Part shown: one piece after another, positions 9,715 through 18,371 of the stretch
Position numbering within the stretch: the stretch's first letter is position 1
How the letters are laid out: every line of letters begins with the position of its first letter
Source of the DNA: Pseudomonas sp. UMAB-08
Lineage (GTDB): Bacteria > Pseudomonadota > Gammaproteobacteria > Pseudomonadales > Pseudomonadaceae
Reading direction: 5' to 3'
NCBI RefSeq assembly: GCF_900095225.1
Contig: NZ_LT607414.1
Coordinates: 620,451 to 684,450, forward strand
DNA: 64,000 nt
The notes under the pieces: model-generated
Database searches by the model: none
The model's input: the letters and a program-made list of their open reading frames with translations, nothing else
What the model was told of the DNA's origin: nothing
Program-made: the position numbers and the translations under genes

Positions 9715-11226
9715 ATGCCCTCCATTTTTCCCCTCCTCAATAGCAGGGTTTTATTTCACATGATCAAATCTTTACGTCACTTGTTTTTCGCCGGCCTTTT
9801 TTTGCCCTTGGCGATGCCTGTCATTGCGGCCCCCATCAACACCTCGCTGCCGCCCAAGGTTCAACAAGCCCTCAAAGCCGCCAAACTGCAGAATGATGCC
9901 TTGTCCTTGGTGATGCTGCCGCTCAATGGTCCCGGCACCCCGACTGTGTTCAATGCCGATGTCTCAGTCAACCCGGCGTCGACCATGAAACTGGTCACCA
10001 CCTATGCGGCGCTGGAAATGCTCGGCCCTACGCATCAATGGAAAACCGAATTTTTCACTGACGGCACCCTGAACAATGGCGTGTTGCATGGCAACCTCTA
10101 CCTCAAGGGTGGCGGTGATCCCAAGCTCAACATGGAAAAACTCTGGCTTCTGATGCGTGACCTGCGTGCCAATGGTGTGCAACAGGTGACTGGCGATCTG
10201 GTCCTGGACCGCAGCCATTTCATCCAGCCGCAATTGCCGGTGTTCAACGACGACGGCAATGATGAGAACAAGCCATTCCTGGTCAAGCCCGACTCACTGA
10301 TGATTAACCTCAAGGCCTTGCGCTTTGTCGCGCGCAACGACTCCGGCAAAGTGCTGGTGTCTGTAGAGCCACCGATTGCCAGCATTCACATCGATAATCA
10401 GGTCAAGGCGCTGGCCTCGAACAAATGCACCGGAGACATGCGCTACAACCCGGTAACCCAGGCCGATGGCAGCATTACTGTGGTGGTCAACGGTCAGTTG
10501 GGCGAAGGCTGCAACTCGCAGACCTATTTGTCGCTACTGGACCATCCAACCTATGCAGCGGGCGCGGTACGCGCAATCTGGCAGGAACTGGGCGGCACCA
10601 TTCTGGGCAAGGACCGGGTCGATATCGTGCCCGGTAACGCCAAGCTGCTGGCCAAAGCGTTTTCCCCGGATCTGGCGGAAATCATTCGTGACATCAACAA
10701 ATTCAGCAACAACACCATGGCTCAGCAACTGTTCCTGAGCCTTGGCGCGAAGTTCCGCAATGAAGCAGACGGCGATGATGCCAAAGCCGCGCAACGCGTG
10801 GTTCGTCAGTGGCTGGCCAAGAAGGGCATCACTGCGCCGCACCTGGTGATGGAGAATGGCTCGGGCCTGTCGCGCGCCGAACGGGTCAGCGCACGTGAAA
10901 TGGCGACCTTGCTGCAAGCTGCCTGGCGCAGCCCCTACGCAGCGGAATTCATGAGCTCTCTGCCGCTGGCGGGCATGGACGGCACCATGCGCAAGCGCCT
11001 CAAAACTACACAGATGAGGGGTGAAGCGCACATCAAGACCGGCACACTGAATACCGTTCGCGCAATTGCCGGTTTCAGCCGCGACATCAACGGCAATACC
11101 TGGGCGGTGGTCGCGATCCTCAATGACTCACGCGTAGGCGGCACATCTTCGGTGCTCGATGAAGTCCTGCTCGACCTGTATCGCCAACCGAAGCTGGTCA
11201 ACACTGCCATTTCGCTGCAACAGTAA
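9715..11226 (+). CDS. dacB: D-alanyl-D-alanine carboxypeptidase/endopeptidase (PBP4 family)
   Basis: 503 aa, periplasmic peptidoglycan hydrolase of the S13 family. Start 9715 is supported by GAGGGA 8 bp upstream; the in-frame ATG at 9760 (MIKSLRHLFFAG) would put the hydrophobic signal segment nearer the N-terminus and is a real alternative. A signal peptide ends near VIAAP. The three penicillin-binding motifs are present: SxxK (STMK, Ser89), SxN (SNN in NKFSNNTMAQQ) and KTG (HIKTGTL). Length is normal for the family, with the large insertion between SxxK and SxN. It cleaves the terminal D-Ala and D-Ala-mDAP cross-links during wall remodelling. Confidence 0.95.
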   Translation: MPSIFPLLNSRVLFHMIKSLRHLFFAGLFLPLAMPVIAAPINTSLPPKVQQALKAAKLQNDALSLVMLPLNGPGTPTVFNADVSVNPASTMKLVTTYAALEMLGPTHQWKTEFFTDGTLNNGVLHGNLYLKGGGDPKLNMEKLWLLMRDLRANGVQQVTGDLVLDRSHFIQPQLPVFNDDGNDENKPFLVKPDSLMINLKALRFVARNDSGKVLVSVEPPIASIHIDNQVKALASNKCTGDMRYNPVTQADGSITVVVNGQLGEGCNSQTYLSLLDHPTYAAGAVRAIWQELGGTILGKDRVDIVPGNAKLLAKAFSPDLAEIIRDINKFSNNTMAQQLFLSLGAKFRNEADGDDAKAAQRVVRQWLAKKGITAPHLVMENGSGLSRAERVSAREMATLLQAAWRSPYAAEFMSSLPLAGMDGTMRKRLKTTQMRGEAHIKTGTLNTVRAIAGFSRDINGNTWAVVAILNDSRVGGTSSVLDEVLLDLYRQPKLVNTAISLQQ

Positions 11227-11256
11227 TCCTGATACCGCGTCGCTCGGACGCCCCCG

Positions 11257-11288
11257 CACCTTCACGCAGGCTTGCCTGCGTGAAGGTG
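11257..11288. terminator. Perfect 14-bp inverted repeat between convergent genes
   Basis: Arms CACCTTCACGCAGG (11257-11270) and CCTGCGTGAAGGTG (11275-11288) are exact reverse complements around CTTG. It lies between dacB (plus) and the diguanylate cyclase (minus), so it can serve both transcripts. There is no T-run; it may be a REP-type palindrome as is common in fluorescent pseudomonads. Confidence 0.6.
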
Positions 11289-11316
11289 GCGTATCACGCG
11301 ACACAACTGTTTTGCC

Positions 11317-13677
11317 TCATGACAACTCGGGTTCGACGCGATCACGCCCAGCCTGTTTGGCGGCATAAACGCCCGAGTCTGCCCGTAGCAATAGTGAATC
11401 ACCGCCTTCAACAGGTCGCCAGCTGGCAACACCGAAACTCGCCGTCACCACGCCCACACCCTCAATGGGCTCCCCCCGCAACACCTGCCACAACTCAAGT
11501 GCGAGCGCATGCGCGTTTTCCCCAGTAGCATTGGGACACAACACCATGAACTCCTCGCCTCCTAGCCGACAGAACACATCATCTTGCCTCAAGCGCTGAT
11601 TGATCCGCTGACAAAGCCCTTGCAGCACATGGTCGCCCATCGCATGACCGAATTGATCGTTGATGCGCTTGAAGTGATCGATGTCGAGCATGATCACCGA
11701 CAACTCCCCACCATGCCGGTGAACCCGAGAGAGTTCGGCCTTGAGCCGCTCCTGAAAATAACGACGGTTGTACACGCCCGTCAGCACGTCCGTCACTGAC
11801 AGCGCGCGCAGTTCATCCTCAACACGCTTCAAGTCAGAAATATCGGAGATAAAACCATGCCACAGCACCCCGCCGTCGGGTAATCGCTCAGGCATCGCCT
11901 CGCCCTGCAACCAGCGCTGGCCCTGGCGTGGCAGTTCAACGCGATACTCCTCACGCCACGGCGTCAGGTGCTCGGCGGAATAGCAGATCGACTTCTTGAT
12001 TCGCTGCAGATCCATGGGGTGGATCCGATCGAGCACTGCCTCGACACCTTGCTGCTTTAAATCATGAGGCAGCTCGTAAATCCGCCACATGCCGCTGTTG
12101 GCGTAAGTAAAAAAGGAACTGCCATCGCTGTTCAGTTGGTATTGATAAATCCCTCCGGGCACCTGCGCACTGAGCTTTTCCAGCAATTGATCGCGCGCAG
12201 CCAAGGCTTGATGAGCGCGTTTGCCTTCAGTGACATCGATGCAGATTGCAAGGTAACCCACCCATTGCTGGCGTTCATCGCGCACCGCAGTGACCAGCAT
12301 ATTGACCACCAGAGAGCTGCCGTCGCGACGCACCAGTGTCCATTCCCGTGCAGGATGAGTACCCTCCTCCATCGCTTCGACCAACATCGCCTCGGCAGTG
12401 GGCACCTCGCGACCATAACGCCGGCTCAACTGCTCGCCGTGGGCCAAAAGCTCGGTGCCAAGGTGCAGATCCCCCAACGTGAACTGCCCCAGTACTTGAT
12501 CGCCGCTGTAGCCGAGCATCCTTTGTGCACCCACGTTGAAGGTACTGATGACGCCGCGCAGATTCGTCGCAATGATCGCCACCTGAGTCGCAGCGTTTAG
12601 CACGCTGCGCAACTCGGCCGTACGCCGCTCGACCAGCAGTAAGGCGCGCTGACGCTGATTGACCAGGCTATACAGCAACGCGCTGAGGATCAGACTCAGT
12701 AACCCCCCCAACACAATCACGCTGGTCGACGAGGACTGGTTGGCAGCAACAAAAGCAGCGGATGGACGAAGTTCCAGCAGGTAACGTCGGTCAGCCATGC
12801 TCAACAGCGTACTGATGCGCAGGTTGCTTTCCACCGTTTGGTTTGCCGACTGATACAGCAGCCCGGGCTGCTCTGGTGAAGAAAGGTCGAACAGCTGCAG
12901 CGCCAGGTTGTCGCGATCCTGGGCGGGCAACCCTTCGGACATCAATGTGCGCAGGCCGATCACCGCCATCACGTACCCAGACAATGCCTGCTTCTTCGCT
13001 CCGCCATCGACCACCGATAACAGCACGGGCGCCACCAGCAATAGACCACTGGTATTCGCGGGCTCAAGCCCCACCAGATCCATCCGTGGCGACACGGCCA
13101 TGCTGCCCCGCTGCAAGGCACGCTCAAGCGTGGTTCGGCGAATGCTTTCAGACATCACATCAAAACCCAGCGGCAGCGGCTCTGTGCTTCTGGATTGGGT
13201 ATACAGGACCGGAAAGTACTCAGGGCGATCAACAGCTGGCTTTAGCTCACCGCTGGGGTTCAGCTCGCGAACGGTGAAGTCGGTCAGCCCTTGTGCGTGC
13301 GCGTGCGCCTCAAACTGCGAGCGCTCTGCGCCAAAGACCCTTGGCGCCCAGGAATACGCCTGCGTCAGCGCCAGTAAAGGCGCCGCATAACCATCGAATT
13401 CCGCTTGAGTGATCTGGTCGGAAAAGACGAAGAAGCGGCGAAGGCCATCCAGGCGCTGGACTTGATCGTCGAAGCGCTCCTGAATGCGACTGAAGCGTTC
13501 GCTGGCCAACAGATTGAAACGCTGATCAAGTCGGCGTTGGTGCATATCGGCGCTGGCCGACACGAGCATCGCGGTCAGCACAGCGCCTGCCGCAAAAGCC
13601 AGGGTCGCTGCGGACGGCGCAAGCGCGTCTTCGTGGATCAAGCCGAGAATTCTGGATCGAATGCTGTTTGGCGACAT
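11317..13677 (-). CDS. Diguanylate cyclase with CHASE sensor and PAS domains
   Basis: 786 aa. A TM helix (about 22-45), a periplasmic CHASE domain (about 70-260, with PEYFPVLYTQS), a second TM (about 320-340, VIVLGGLLSLILSALLYSLV), two PAS domains (about 350-480 and 490-610) and a C-terminal GGDEF domain with the active-site variant GGEEF (CRLGGEEFMVLCP). GGEEF is a catalytically competent form, so it should make cyclic-di-GMP from two GTP. It has no EAL domain. The signal sensed by CHASE is unknown. It is transcribed alone between dacB and rlmL. Confidence 0.92.
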   Translation of the reverse strand: MSPNSIRSRILGLIHEDALAPSAATLAFAAGAVLTAMLVSASADMHQRRLDQRFNLLASERFSRIQERFDDQVQRLDGLRRFFVFSDQITQAEFDGYAAPLLALTQAYSWAPRVFGAERSQFEAHAHAQGLTDFTVRELNPSGELKPAVDRPEYFPVLYTQSRSTEPLPLGFDVMSESIRRTTLERALQRGSMAVSPRMDLVGLEPANTSGLLLVAPVLLSVVDGGAKKQALSGYVMAVIGLRTLMSEGLPAQDRDNLALQLFDLSSPEQPGLLYQSANQTVESNLRISTLLSMADRRYLLELRPSAAFVAANQSSSTSVIVLGGLLSLILSALLYSLVNQRQRALLLVERRTAELRSVLNAATQVAIIATNLRGVISTFNVGAQRMLGYSGDQVLGQFTLGDLHLGTELLAHGEQLSRRYGREVPTAEAMLVEAMEEGTHPAREWTLVRRDGSSLVVNMLVTAVRDERQQWVGYLAICIDVTEGKRAHQALAARDQLLEKLSAQVPGGIYQYQLNSDGSSFFTYANSGMWRIYELPHDLKQQGVEAVLDRIHPMDLQRIKKSICYSAEHLTPWREEYRVELPRQGQRWLQGEAMPERLPDGGVLWHGFISDISDLKRVEDELRALSVTDVLTGVYNRRYFQERLKAELSRVHRHGGELSVIMLDIDHFKRINDQFGHAMGDHVLQGLCQRINQRLRQDDVFCRLGGEEFMVLCPNATGENAHALALELWQVLRGEPIEGVGVVTASFGVASWRPVEGGDSLLLRADSGVYAAKQAGRDRVEPELS

Positions 13678-13767
13678 AAGCAGAACTCATACGCCAACGT
13701 TGTGGTGCAACCGTGGCCATGGCTCAGTTATAGCTATTTGCCACTAGCTTGCCTAGCCCCACTTGCG

Positions 13768-13800
13768 TCCCACCCCTAACTAATTAAGTCAGGGGTGGGA
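13768..13800 (-). terminator. Strong hairpin after rlmL
   Basis: Arms TCCCACCCCT (13768-13777) and AGGGGTGGGA (13791-13800) with a 13-nt AT-rich loop lie 10 bp past the rlmL stop. No clear T-run follows, so it is a likely but not canonical terminator. Confidence 0.6.
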
Positions 13801-13810
13801 CATCGCGGGT

Positions 13811-16081
13811 TCAGCGAGCCGTAATACGCCAGGCCCGGTGGATCTTGCTGTTGCGAGCAAAGTCCGGGTCAACGGTTTGTGCGGTAATTTCTTCGACCGC
13901 ATAGCGCTCGCCGAGGTTTTCGTCGAGCTGGAACTTGCGGAAGTTGTTGGAGAAGTACAACACGCCGCCCGGGGCCAGTCGCGCCATCGCCAGATCCAGC
14001 AACTGCACCTGATCACGCTGCACGTCGAAGATCCCTTCCATGCGCTTGGAGTTGGAGAACGTCGGCGGATCGATGAAAATCAGGTCGTACTCGTCACGAC
14101 TTGCTTCCAGCCACGCCATGACGTCGCCCTGTTCCAGACGGTTCTTGTCAGAGAAACCGTTGAGTGACAGGTTGCGCCGTGCCCAATCCAGGTAGGTCTT
14201 GGACAGATCGACACTGGTGGTTGTACGTGCGCCGCCCTTTGCCGCATGGACACTCGCGGTCCCCGTGTAGGCGTACAAGTTCAGGAAGCGCTTGCCCGCT
14301 GCCTCACGCTGAATACGCATGCGCATCGGCCGGTGATCGAGGAAAAGCCCGGTATCCAGATAGTCGGTCAGGTTCACCAGCAGCTTGACGCCGCCTTCGT
14401 TGACCTCGAGGAACTGTCCTTGTGCGCTCTGGCGTTCATACTGCTTGGTGCCGCTCTGGCGCTCACGGCGCTTGATCACCACCCGGCTCTTGTCGATATT
14501 CAACGCCTGGGGAATCGCTGCCAGCGCATCGAACAGACGGGCCGACGCCTTTTCCGGATCGATAGTCTTGGGCGCTGCGTATTCCTGAACGTGAACCCAA
14601 TCGTGGTACAGATCAATAGCCAACGCGTACTCGGGCATGTCGGCATCGTAGACCCGATAGCAATCGATGCCTTCACGACGGACCCACTTGCCCAGCAATT
14701 TGAGATTTTTCTGCAAGCGGTTGGCAAACATCTGCCCGCCTTCACTCAACCGTGCCTGTTCAATGACCGGTTCAGGTTTGCGAATAGGATTGCCGTTCTT
14801 GTTGTACTTTTCGTACTTGCCGGGCGCTTCGACTTCAACCGATACATCCGCCTCGACCTGCTCACGCTCAATTTGACGCTGCTCAGGTGTGCGGCGCTCG
14901 CCGGTGACGAACTGATCCGGCTGCACCTTGATCAGCAATAATTTGCACGGCAAGGCGCCGTTCCAGAAGGCATATTGCTTGTGGCTGCGAATACCCATGC
15001 GCTTGCCCAGATCCGGCGCGCCGGTGAACACCGCCGCTTCCCAGTTCAGGCACGCCTGACGCAGACGTTCGCCGAGGTTCTGGTAGAGATAGAGCAAGCT
15101 CGCCTCATCACCCAGACGTTCGCCGTAAGGAGGGTTACAGATGACCAACCCTTTCTGGTTCTGATCCGGACGCGGCTCAAACGTCGCGACTTCGCCCTGA
15201 TACACCTTGACCCACTCACTCATGCCAGCGCGTTCAATGTTGTTGCGGGCGGGCTGAATCAGGCGTGGATCGGCTTCATAACCGCGAATCCACAGCGGCG
15301 GCTTGGCCAGACCGATATCGGCCCGCGCCTGCGCCTCGTCGTGCAGCTTCTTCCACAAGGCAGGGACGTGCCCGAGCCAGGCCGAAAAACCCCAGCGTTC
15401 GCGCTTGAGGTTTGGTGCGATATCCGCAGCCATCATCGCCCCTTCCACCAGGAAGGTACCGACGCCACACATCGGGTCTGTCAGCGCGCCGCCTTGGGCA
15501 GCGATGCGCGGCCAGCCGGCCCGCACCAGAATCGCTGCCGCCAGGTTTTCTTTCAACGGTGCCGCGCCCTGCTGCAAGCGATAACCGCGTTGGTGCAAGC
15601 TGTGACCAGACAGGTCCAATGACAGAATCGCTTCGCCGCGGTCCAGGCGCAGGTGAACGCGCAAGTCCGGATTGAGCTTATCGACAGAAGGACGCAGACC
15701 CGACGGGGTACGCAGTTTATCGACGATCGCATCCTTGACCTTCAGCGCACCGAAGTGAGTGTTGTCGATCCCCGAACCGTTACCGCTGAACTCCACCGCG
15801 AGACTGCCTTCAGCGTCGAGGTGATCTTCCCATTCGACATCGAGTACACCGTGGTACAGGTCCTCGGCATCTTTCATCGGGAACCGCTTGAGCACCAGCA
15901 ACACGCGGTTGGCCAGTCGCGACCAGAGGCACAGCCGATAGGCCGTCTCCATGTCGCCCATGCCACGAATGGCCGAGGTGTGTTCGCGGGTCTCCTCAAG
16001 GCCAAGCCCGGTGGCTTCCTCAGCGAGCAAACCTTCGAGGCCCTTGGGGCAGGTAAGAAAGAGTTCGTAACGGTCCGACAT
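13811..16081 (-). CDS. rlmL: Bifunctional 23S rRNA methyltransferase RlmKL (m2G2445/m7G2069)
   Basis: 756 aa with the fused layout of gamma-proteobacterial RlmKL. A THUMP domain (about 45-155) and an RlmL-type N6/N2 methyltransferase with the NPPYGE motif (Asn316) form the first half. The second half is an RlmK Rossmann methyltransferase with YTGTASVHAAKGGA and FIDPPTFSNS. RlmL makes m2G2445 and RlmK makes m7G2069 in 23S rRNA. The ATG at 16081 gives the expected MSDRYELFLTCPKGLEGLL start. It is divergent from rmf across a long intergenic region, an arrangement conserved in Pseudomonas. Confidence 0.96.
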   Translation of the reverse strand: MSDRYELFLTCPKGLEGLLAEEATGLGLEETREHTSAIRGMGDMETAYRLCLWSRLANRVLLVLKRFPMKDAEDLYHGVLDVEWEDHLDAEGSLAVEFSGNGSGIDNTHFGALKVKDAIVDKLRTPSGLRPSVDKLNPDLRVHLRLDRGEAILSLDLSGHSLHQRGYRLQQGAAPLKENLAAAILVRAGWPRIAAQGGALTDPMCGVGTFLVEGAMMAADIAPNLKRERWGFSAWLGHVPALWKKLHDEAQARADIGLAKPPLWIRGYEADPRLIQPARNNIERAGMSEWVKVYQGEVATFEPRPDQNQKGLVICNPPYGERLGDEASLLYLYQNLGERLRQACLNWEAAVFTGAPDLGKRMGIRSHKQYAFWNGALPCKLLLIKVQPDQFVTGERRTPEQRQIEREQVEADVSVEVEAPGKYEKYNKNGNPIRKPEPVIEQARLSEGGQMFANRLQKNLKLLGKWVRREGIDCYRVYDADMPEYALAIDLYHDWVHVQEYAAPKTIDPEKASARLFDALAAIPQALNIDKSRVVIKRRERQSGTKQYERQSAQGQFLEVNEGGVKLLVNLTDYLDTGLFLDHRPMRMRIQREAAGKRFLNLYAYTGTASVHAAKGGARTTTSVDLSKTYLDWARRNLSLNGFSDKNRLEQGDVMAWLEASRDEYDLIFIDPPTFSNSKRMEGIFDVQRDQVQLLDLAMARLAPGGVLYFSNNFRKFQLDENLGERYAVEEITAQTVDPDFARNSKIHRAWRITAR

Positions 16082-16560
16082 GGGTAATCCAGGGCCTTAA
16101 GCGATAAGCGGCGGGGCAACGCATTGCCCGACCAGATTTTAAACAAGCGCCTTTCTTGGAGAGCGCCTGCGTGGCACACATATTGTGCCGGTCCACCGTC
16201 ATCGGCGCGTTGCGTCGATGCAGCAGTCAGTCCATCAGCTTGGCGGCCAAAAGACAATTGATCGTTCGATCATCGCCCATTTAGGCTAAAGATCGTTGTA
16301 ATAAAAAGTCACATCCCGACCCTTCGTCGTTTTACGGCTGAAAGCAATCCGCCATCATTCGCGTTTGAAAAACCGCGTCAGCCTTCATTCAAAGCCTCAG
16401 GTCAGGGGGGCTGTGGTAAAAAATCCCTGCGAATGAATGTGCTGCTTATGGCATTACCACGCCAATAGTTACGTTCTTATGACAAAACGATCATTCACAG
16501 AGCCAAGCGCATTGGTTAGAACTCACCACAGGTTGTCACCGCAACGATGACAACACCAAG
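16082..16560. promoter_or_regulatory. Divergent promoter region between rlmL and rmf
   Basis: About 480 bp without a supportable gene, locally AT-rich. It must carry promoters for rlmL (minus) and rmf (plus), but no -35/-10 pair stands out. Minus-strand frames entering from rlmL are upstream extensions without homology. Confidence 0.4.
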
Positions 16561-16620
16561 CCCGCGACGCCGGCAGCGGGTACCAACGGCAGAAGATTCT
16601 GCCCGACCTCAACATGAGGT
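16561..16620 (+). promoter_or_regulatory. Three consecutive hairpins in the rmf 5' leader
   Basis: Within 60 nt: CCCGC/GCGGG (16561-16565 with 16576-16580), GGCAGAA/TTCTGCC (16588-16594 with 16597-16603) and ACCTCA/TGAGGT (16606-16611 with 16615-16620). They end 40 nt before the rmf start and 25 nt before its ribosome-binding site. rmf expression is known to be growth-phase dependent with a stable mRNA, so a leader structure acting on stability or translation is plausible. That function is inferred. Confidence 0.5.
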
Positions 16621-16660
16621 CCTCAGGGACATTACAGTCAACAAACGAGGGCAACACCCT

Positions 16661-16876
16661 ATGAGAAGACTTAAGCGTGATCCGTTGGAAAGAGCATTTT
16701 TACGCGGATATCAATTTGGTGTTCATGGCAAATCCCGTGAGCTTTGCCCCTTTACTCTACCGTCGGTACGCCAAGCCTGGATCAATGGCTGGCGAGAAGG
16801 ACGCGGCGACAACTGGGACGGTATGACCGGCACTGCGGGTATCCACAGACTCAACGAACTTCACGCGGTCGGCTAA
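16661..16876 (+). CDS. rmf: Ribosome modulation factor
   Basis: 71 aa, MRRLKRDPLERAFLRGYQFG, with the family pattern SRELCPFTLPSVRQAWINGWREGRGDNWDG. RMF binds the 30S subunit and drives dimerisation into hibernating 100S ribosomes in stationary phase. The ATG at 16661 has CGAGGG 9-14 bp upstream and matches known RMF length. The frame stays open back to an ATG at 16547, but that would add 38 non-homologous residues through the hairpin region. An intrinsic terminator follows 86 bp downstream. Confidence 0.96.
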   Translation: MRRLKRDPLERAFLRGYQFGVHGKSRELCPFTLPSVRQAWINGWREGRGDNWDGMTGTAGIHRLNELHAVG

Positions 16877-16962
16877 TCAGGTACATTCCGATCAAGTTTT
16901 TTTAAATGTTTGAAAGATGACCTAAACCATGCACGCCCCACCCGGGCGGCGGGCTAAAGCCC

Positions 16963-16992
16963 AAGGGGTTCCGTCAAGGAACCCCTTTTTTA
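16963..16992 (+). terminator. Intrinsic terminator of rmf
   Basis: AAGGGGTTCC (16963-16972) pairs with GGAACCCCTT (16978-16987) around GTCAA, followed by a T-run to 16991. The T-run overlaps the last bases of the convergent pyrD gene. Confidence 0.9.
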
Positions 16993-18024
16993 TGCACTGT
17001 GCCGGGGCGACATCCCCGCTATCGCATCAACCGACTGGCGAATCAACGCCGGTCCTTTATAAATAAAGCCCGAGTAGATCTGCACCAGACTCGCACCTGC
17101 GGCGATCTTCTCAGCCGCGTGCTTGCCTTCTGTGATCCCGCCCGCCGCAATGATCGGCAACCGCCCGGCCAATTCACCCGCCAGCACTCTGACCGTATGG
17201 GTACTCTTTTCACGAACCGGCGCGCCCGACAGGCCACCAGCTTCGTCCGCATGGGGCAACCCTTCAACACCTTTGCGACTGAGCGTGGTGTTGGTCGCAA
17301 TCACCGCATCCATGCCTGATTCAATCAGCGCAGCAGCGACCTGCACAATTTCTTCATCCGTCATGTCAGGCGCAATCTTGATGGCAAGCGGCACGCGCCT
17401 GCCGTGTTTTTGCGCCAGGTCCTCCTGACGCAGGCGCAGGGCTTCGAGCAATTGCCTGAGCGAGTCACCGAACTGCAAGCTGCGCAAGCCAGGCGTGTTC
17501 GGCGAACTGACATTCACGGTCACGTAGCTGGCATGGGCATAGACCTTATCCAGACAGATCAGGTAGTCGTCCACGGCGCGCTCTACCGGGGTATCGAAGT
17601 TCTTGCCGATGTTGATCCCGAGGATGCCGCGGTACTTGGCAGCCTGTACCCGGCTGATCAGGTGATCGACACCCAGATTATTGAAACCCATCCGGTTGAT
17701 GATGGCCTCGGCATGCGGCAGACGAAAAATCCGTGGTTTCGGATTGCCCGGCTGTGGGCGCGGGGTCACGGTGCCGACTTCGACAAAACCAAAGCCCAGC
17801 TGCGCAAACCCATCGATCGCCGTGCCATTTTTGTCCAGCCCCGCTGCCAACCCGACCGGATTAGGGAAGTTCAGGCCCATGACCGTTACCGGCAACTGCG
17901 CAGGTGCCTTGGTAAACAAGCCATTGAGCCCCAAACGCCCCCCGGCGCCGATCAAATCCAGCGACAGGTCATGGGACGTTTCCGGGGAAAGTTTGAACAA
18001 TAACTGGCGGGCCAGGTTATACAT
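16990..18024 (-). CDS. pyrD: Dihydroorotate dehydrogenase (quinone), class 2
   Basis: 344 aa. Oxidises dihydroorotate to orotate with FMN and passes electrons to quinone; fourth step of UMP synthesis. The N-terminal amphipathic stretch [20 protein letters not shown], which docks on the membrane, marks class 2. FMN-site segments [27 protein letters not shown] (with the catalytic Ser of class 2) and IAAGGI are intact. It is convergent with rmf and divergent from nasS. Confidence 0.97.
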   Translation of the reverse strand: MYNLARQLLFKLSPETSHDLSLDLIGAGGRLGLNGLFTKAPAQLPVTVMGLNFPNPVGLAAGLDKNGTAIDGFAQLGFGFVEVGTVTPRPQPGNPKPRIFRLPHAEAIINRMGFNNLGVDHLISRVQAAKYRGILGINIGKNFDTPVERAVDDYLICLDKVYAHASYVTVNVSSPNTPGLRSLQFGDSLRQLLEALRLRQEDLAQKHGRRVPLAIKIAPDMTDEEIVQVAAALIESGMDAVIATNTTLSRKGVEGLPHADEAGGLSGAPVREKSTHTVRVLAGELAGRLPIIAAGGITEGKHAAEKIAAGASLVQIYSGFIYKGPALIRQSVDAIAGMSPRHSA

Positions 18025-18222
18025 GGGCGGGATTGGCTCGTGAGCGGCTGAATTCAGGGCAGCGATTATAGACGGGCCGAGGGGTTGTAGGCGAGTTCGA
18101 ACTGCAGCAGATCAACACGAGCAACTGTCTTCACCCTGCCATTCGTCACCGCCATTCGGTACCACCGCTTTCGCAGGCAAGAACTAGGCGTCCCCCTGCT
18201 CCCACACCCGGCAACCCACTCA

Positions 18223-18238
18223 TGGCATATGCCTTGCT
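18223..18238 (+). promoter_or_regulatory. Sigma-54 promoter of nasST
   Basis: TGGCATATGCCTTGCT has the invariant GG (18224-18225) and GC (18236-18237) with exactly 10 nt between, and matches the TGGCAC-N5-TTGCA consensus well. The predicted start near 18249 places the first leader hairpin at the very 5' end of the RNA. Sigma-54/NtrC control fits nitrogen assimilation. Confidence 0.8.
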
Positions 18239-18256
18239 TGATACCGTTGATCAGCA

Positions 18257-18339
18257 CTCCCTCCAACGGCGGAGCGAGGCATCGGACAATGGCGTCGTGA
18301 CGGTCTTTGCTTGTGCGGAAGACTGCGCGACGCTTTTTT
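18257..18339 (+). promoter_or_regulatory. ANTAR-type antitermination leader of nasST
   Basis: Hairpin P1: 18257-18264 pairs with 18271-18278 (one C-C mismatch) closing the hexaloop AACGGC. Hairpin P2: GAC/GTC (18285-18287 with 18294-18296, extended outward with one bulge) closing AATGGC. Both loops have A1 and G4. An intrinsic terminator follows: GCGTCG (18292-18297) with CGACGC (18328-18333), inner GTCTT/AAGAC, then six T. The terminator 5' arm is made of the P2 loop and 3' arm, so P2 and the terminator exclude each other. Binding by NasT to P1-P2 would allow read-through into nasST, giving positive autoregulation. A 5-codon frame (ATG 18358) ends overlapping the nasS start. Confidence 0.8.
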
Positions 18340-18371
18340 ATGGATGGCGCTTTGACCATGAATAAATCGGC

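Noticed and set aside
16547..16660. N-terminally extended RMF starting at ATG 16547
   Set aside because: Adds 38 residues not found in the family and runs through three hairpins; ATG 16661 has a good ribosome-binding site and gives the standard length.
18066..18359. 97-codon minus-strand frame between pyrD and nasS
   Set aside because: It overlies the sigma-54 promoter and the ANTAR leader on the other strand, has no family and no convincing ribosome-binding site.
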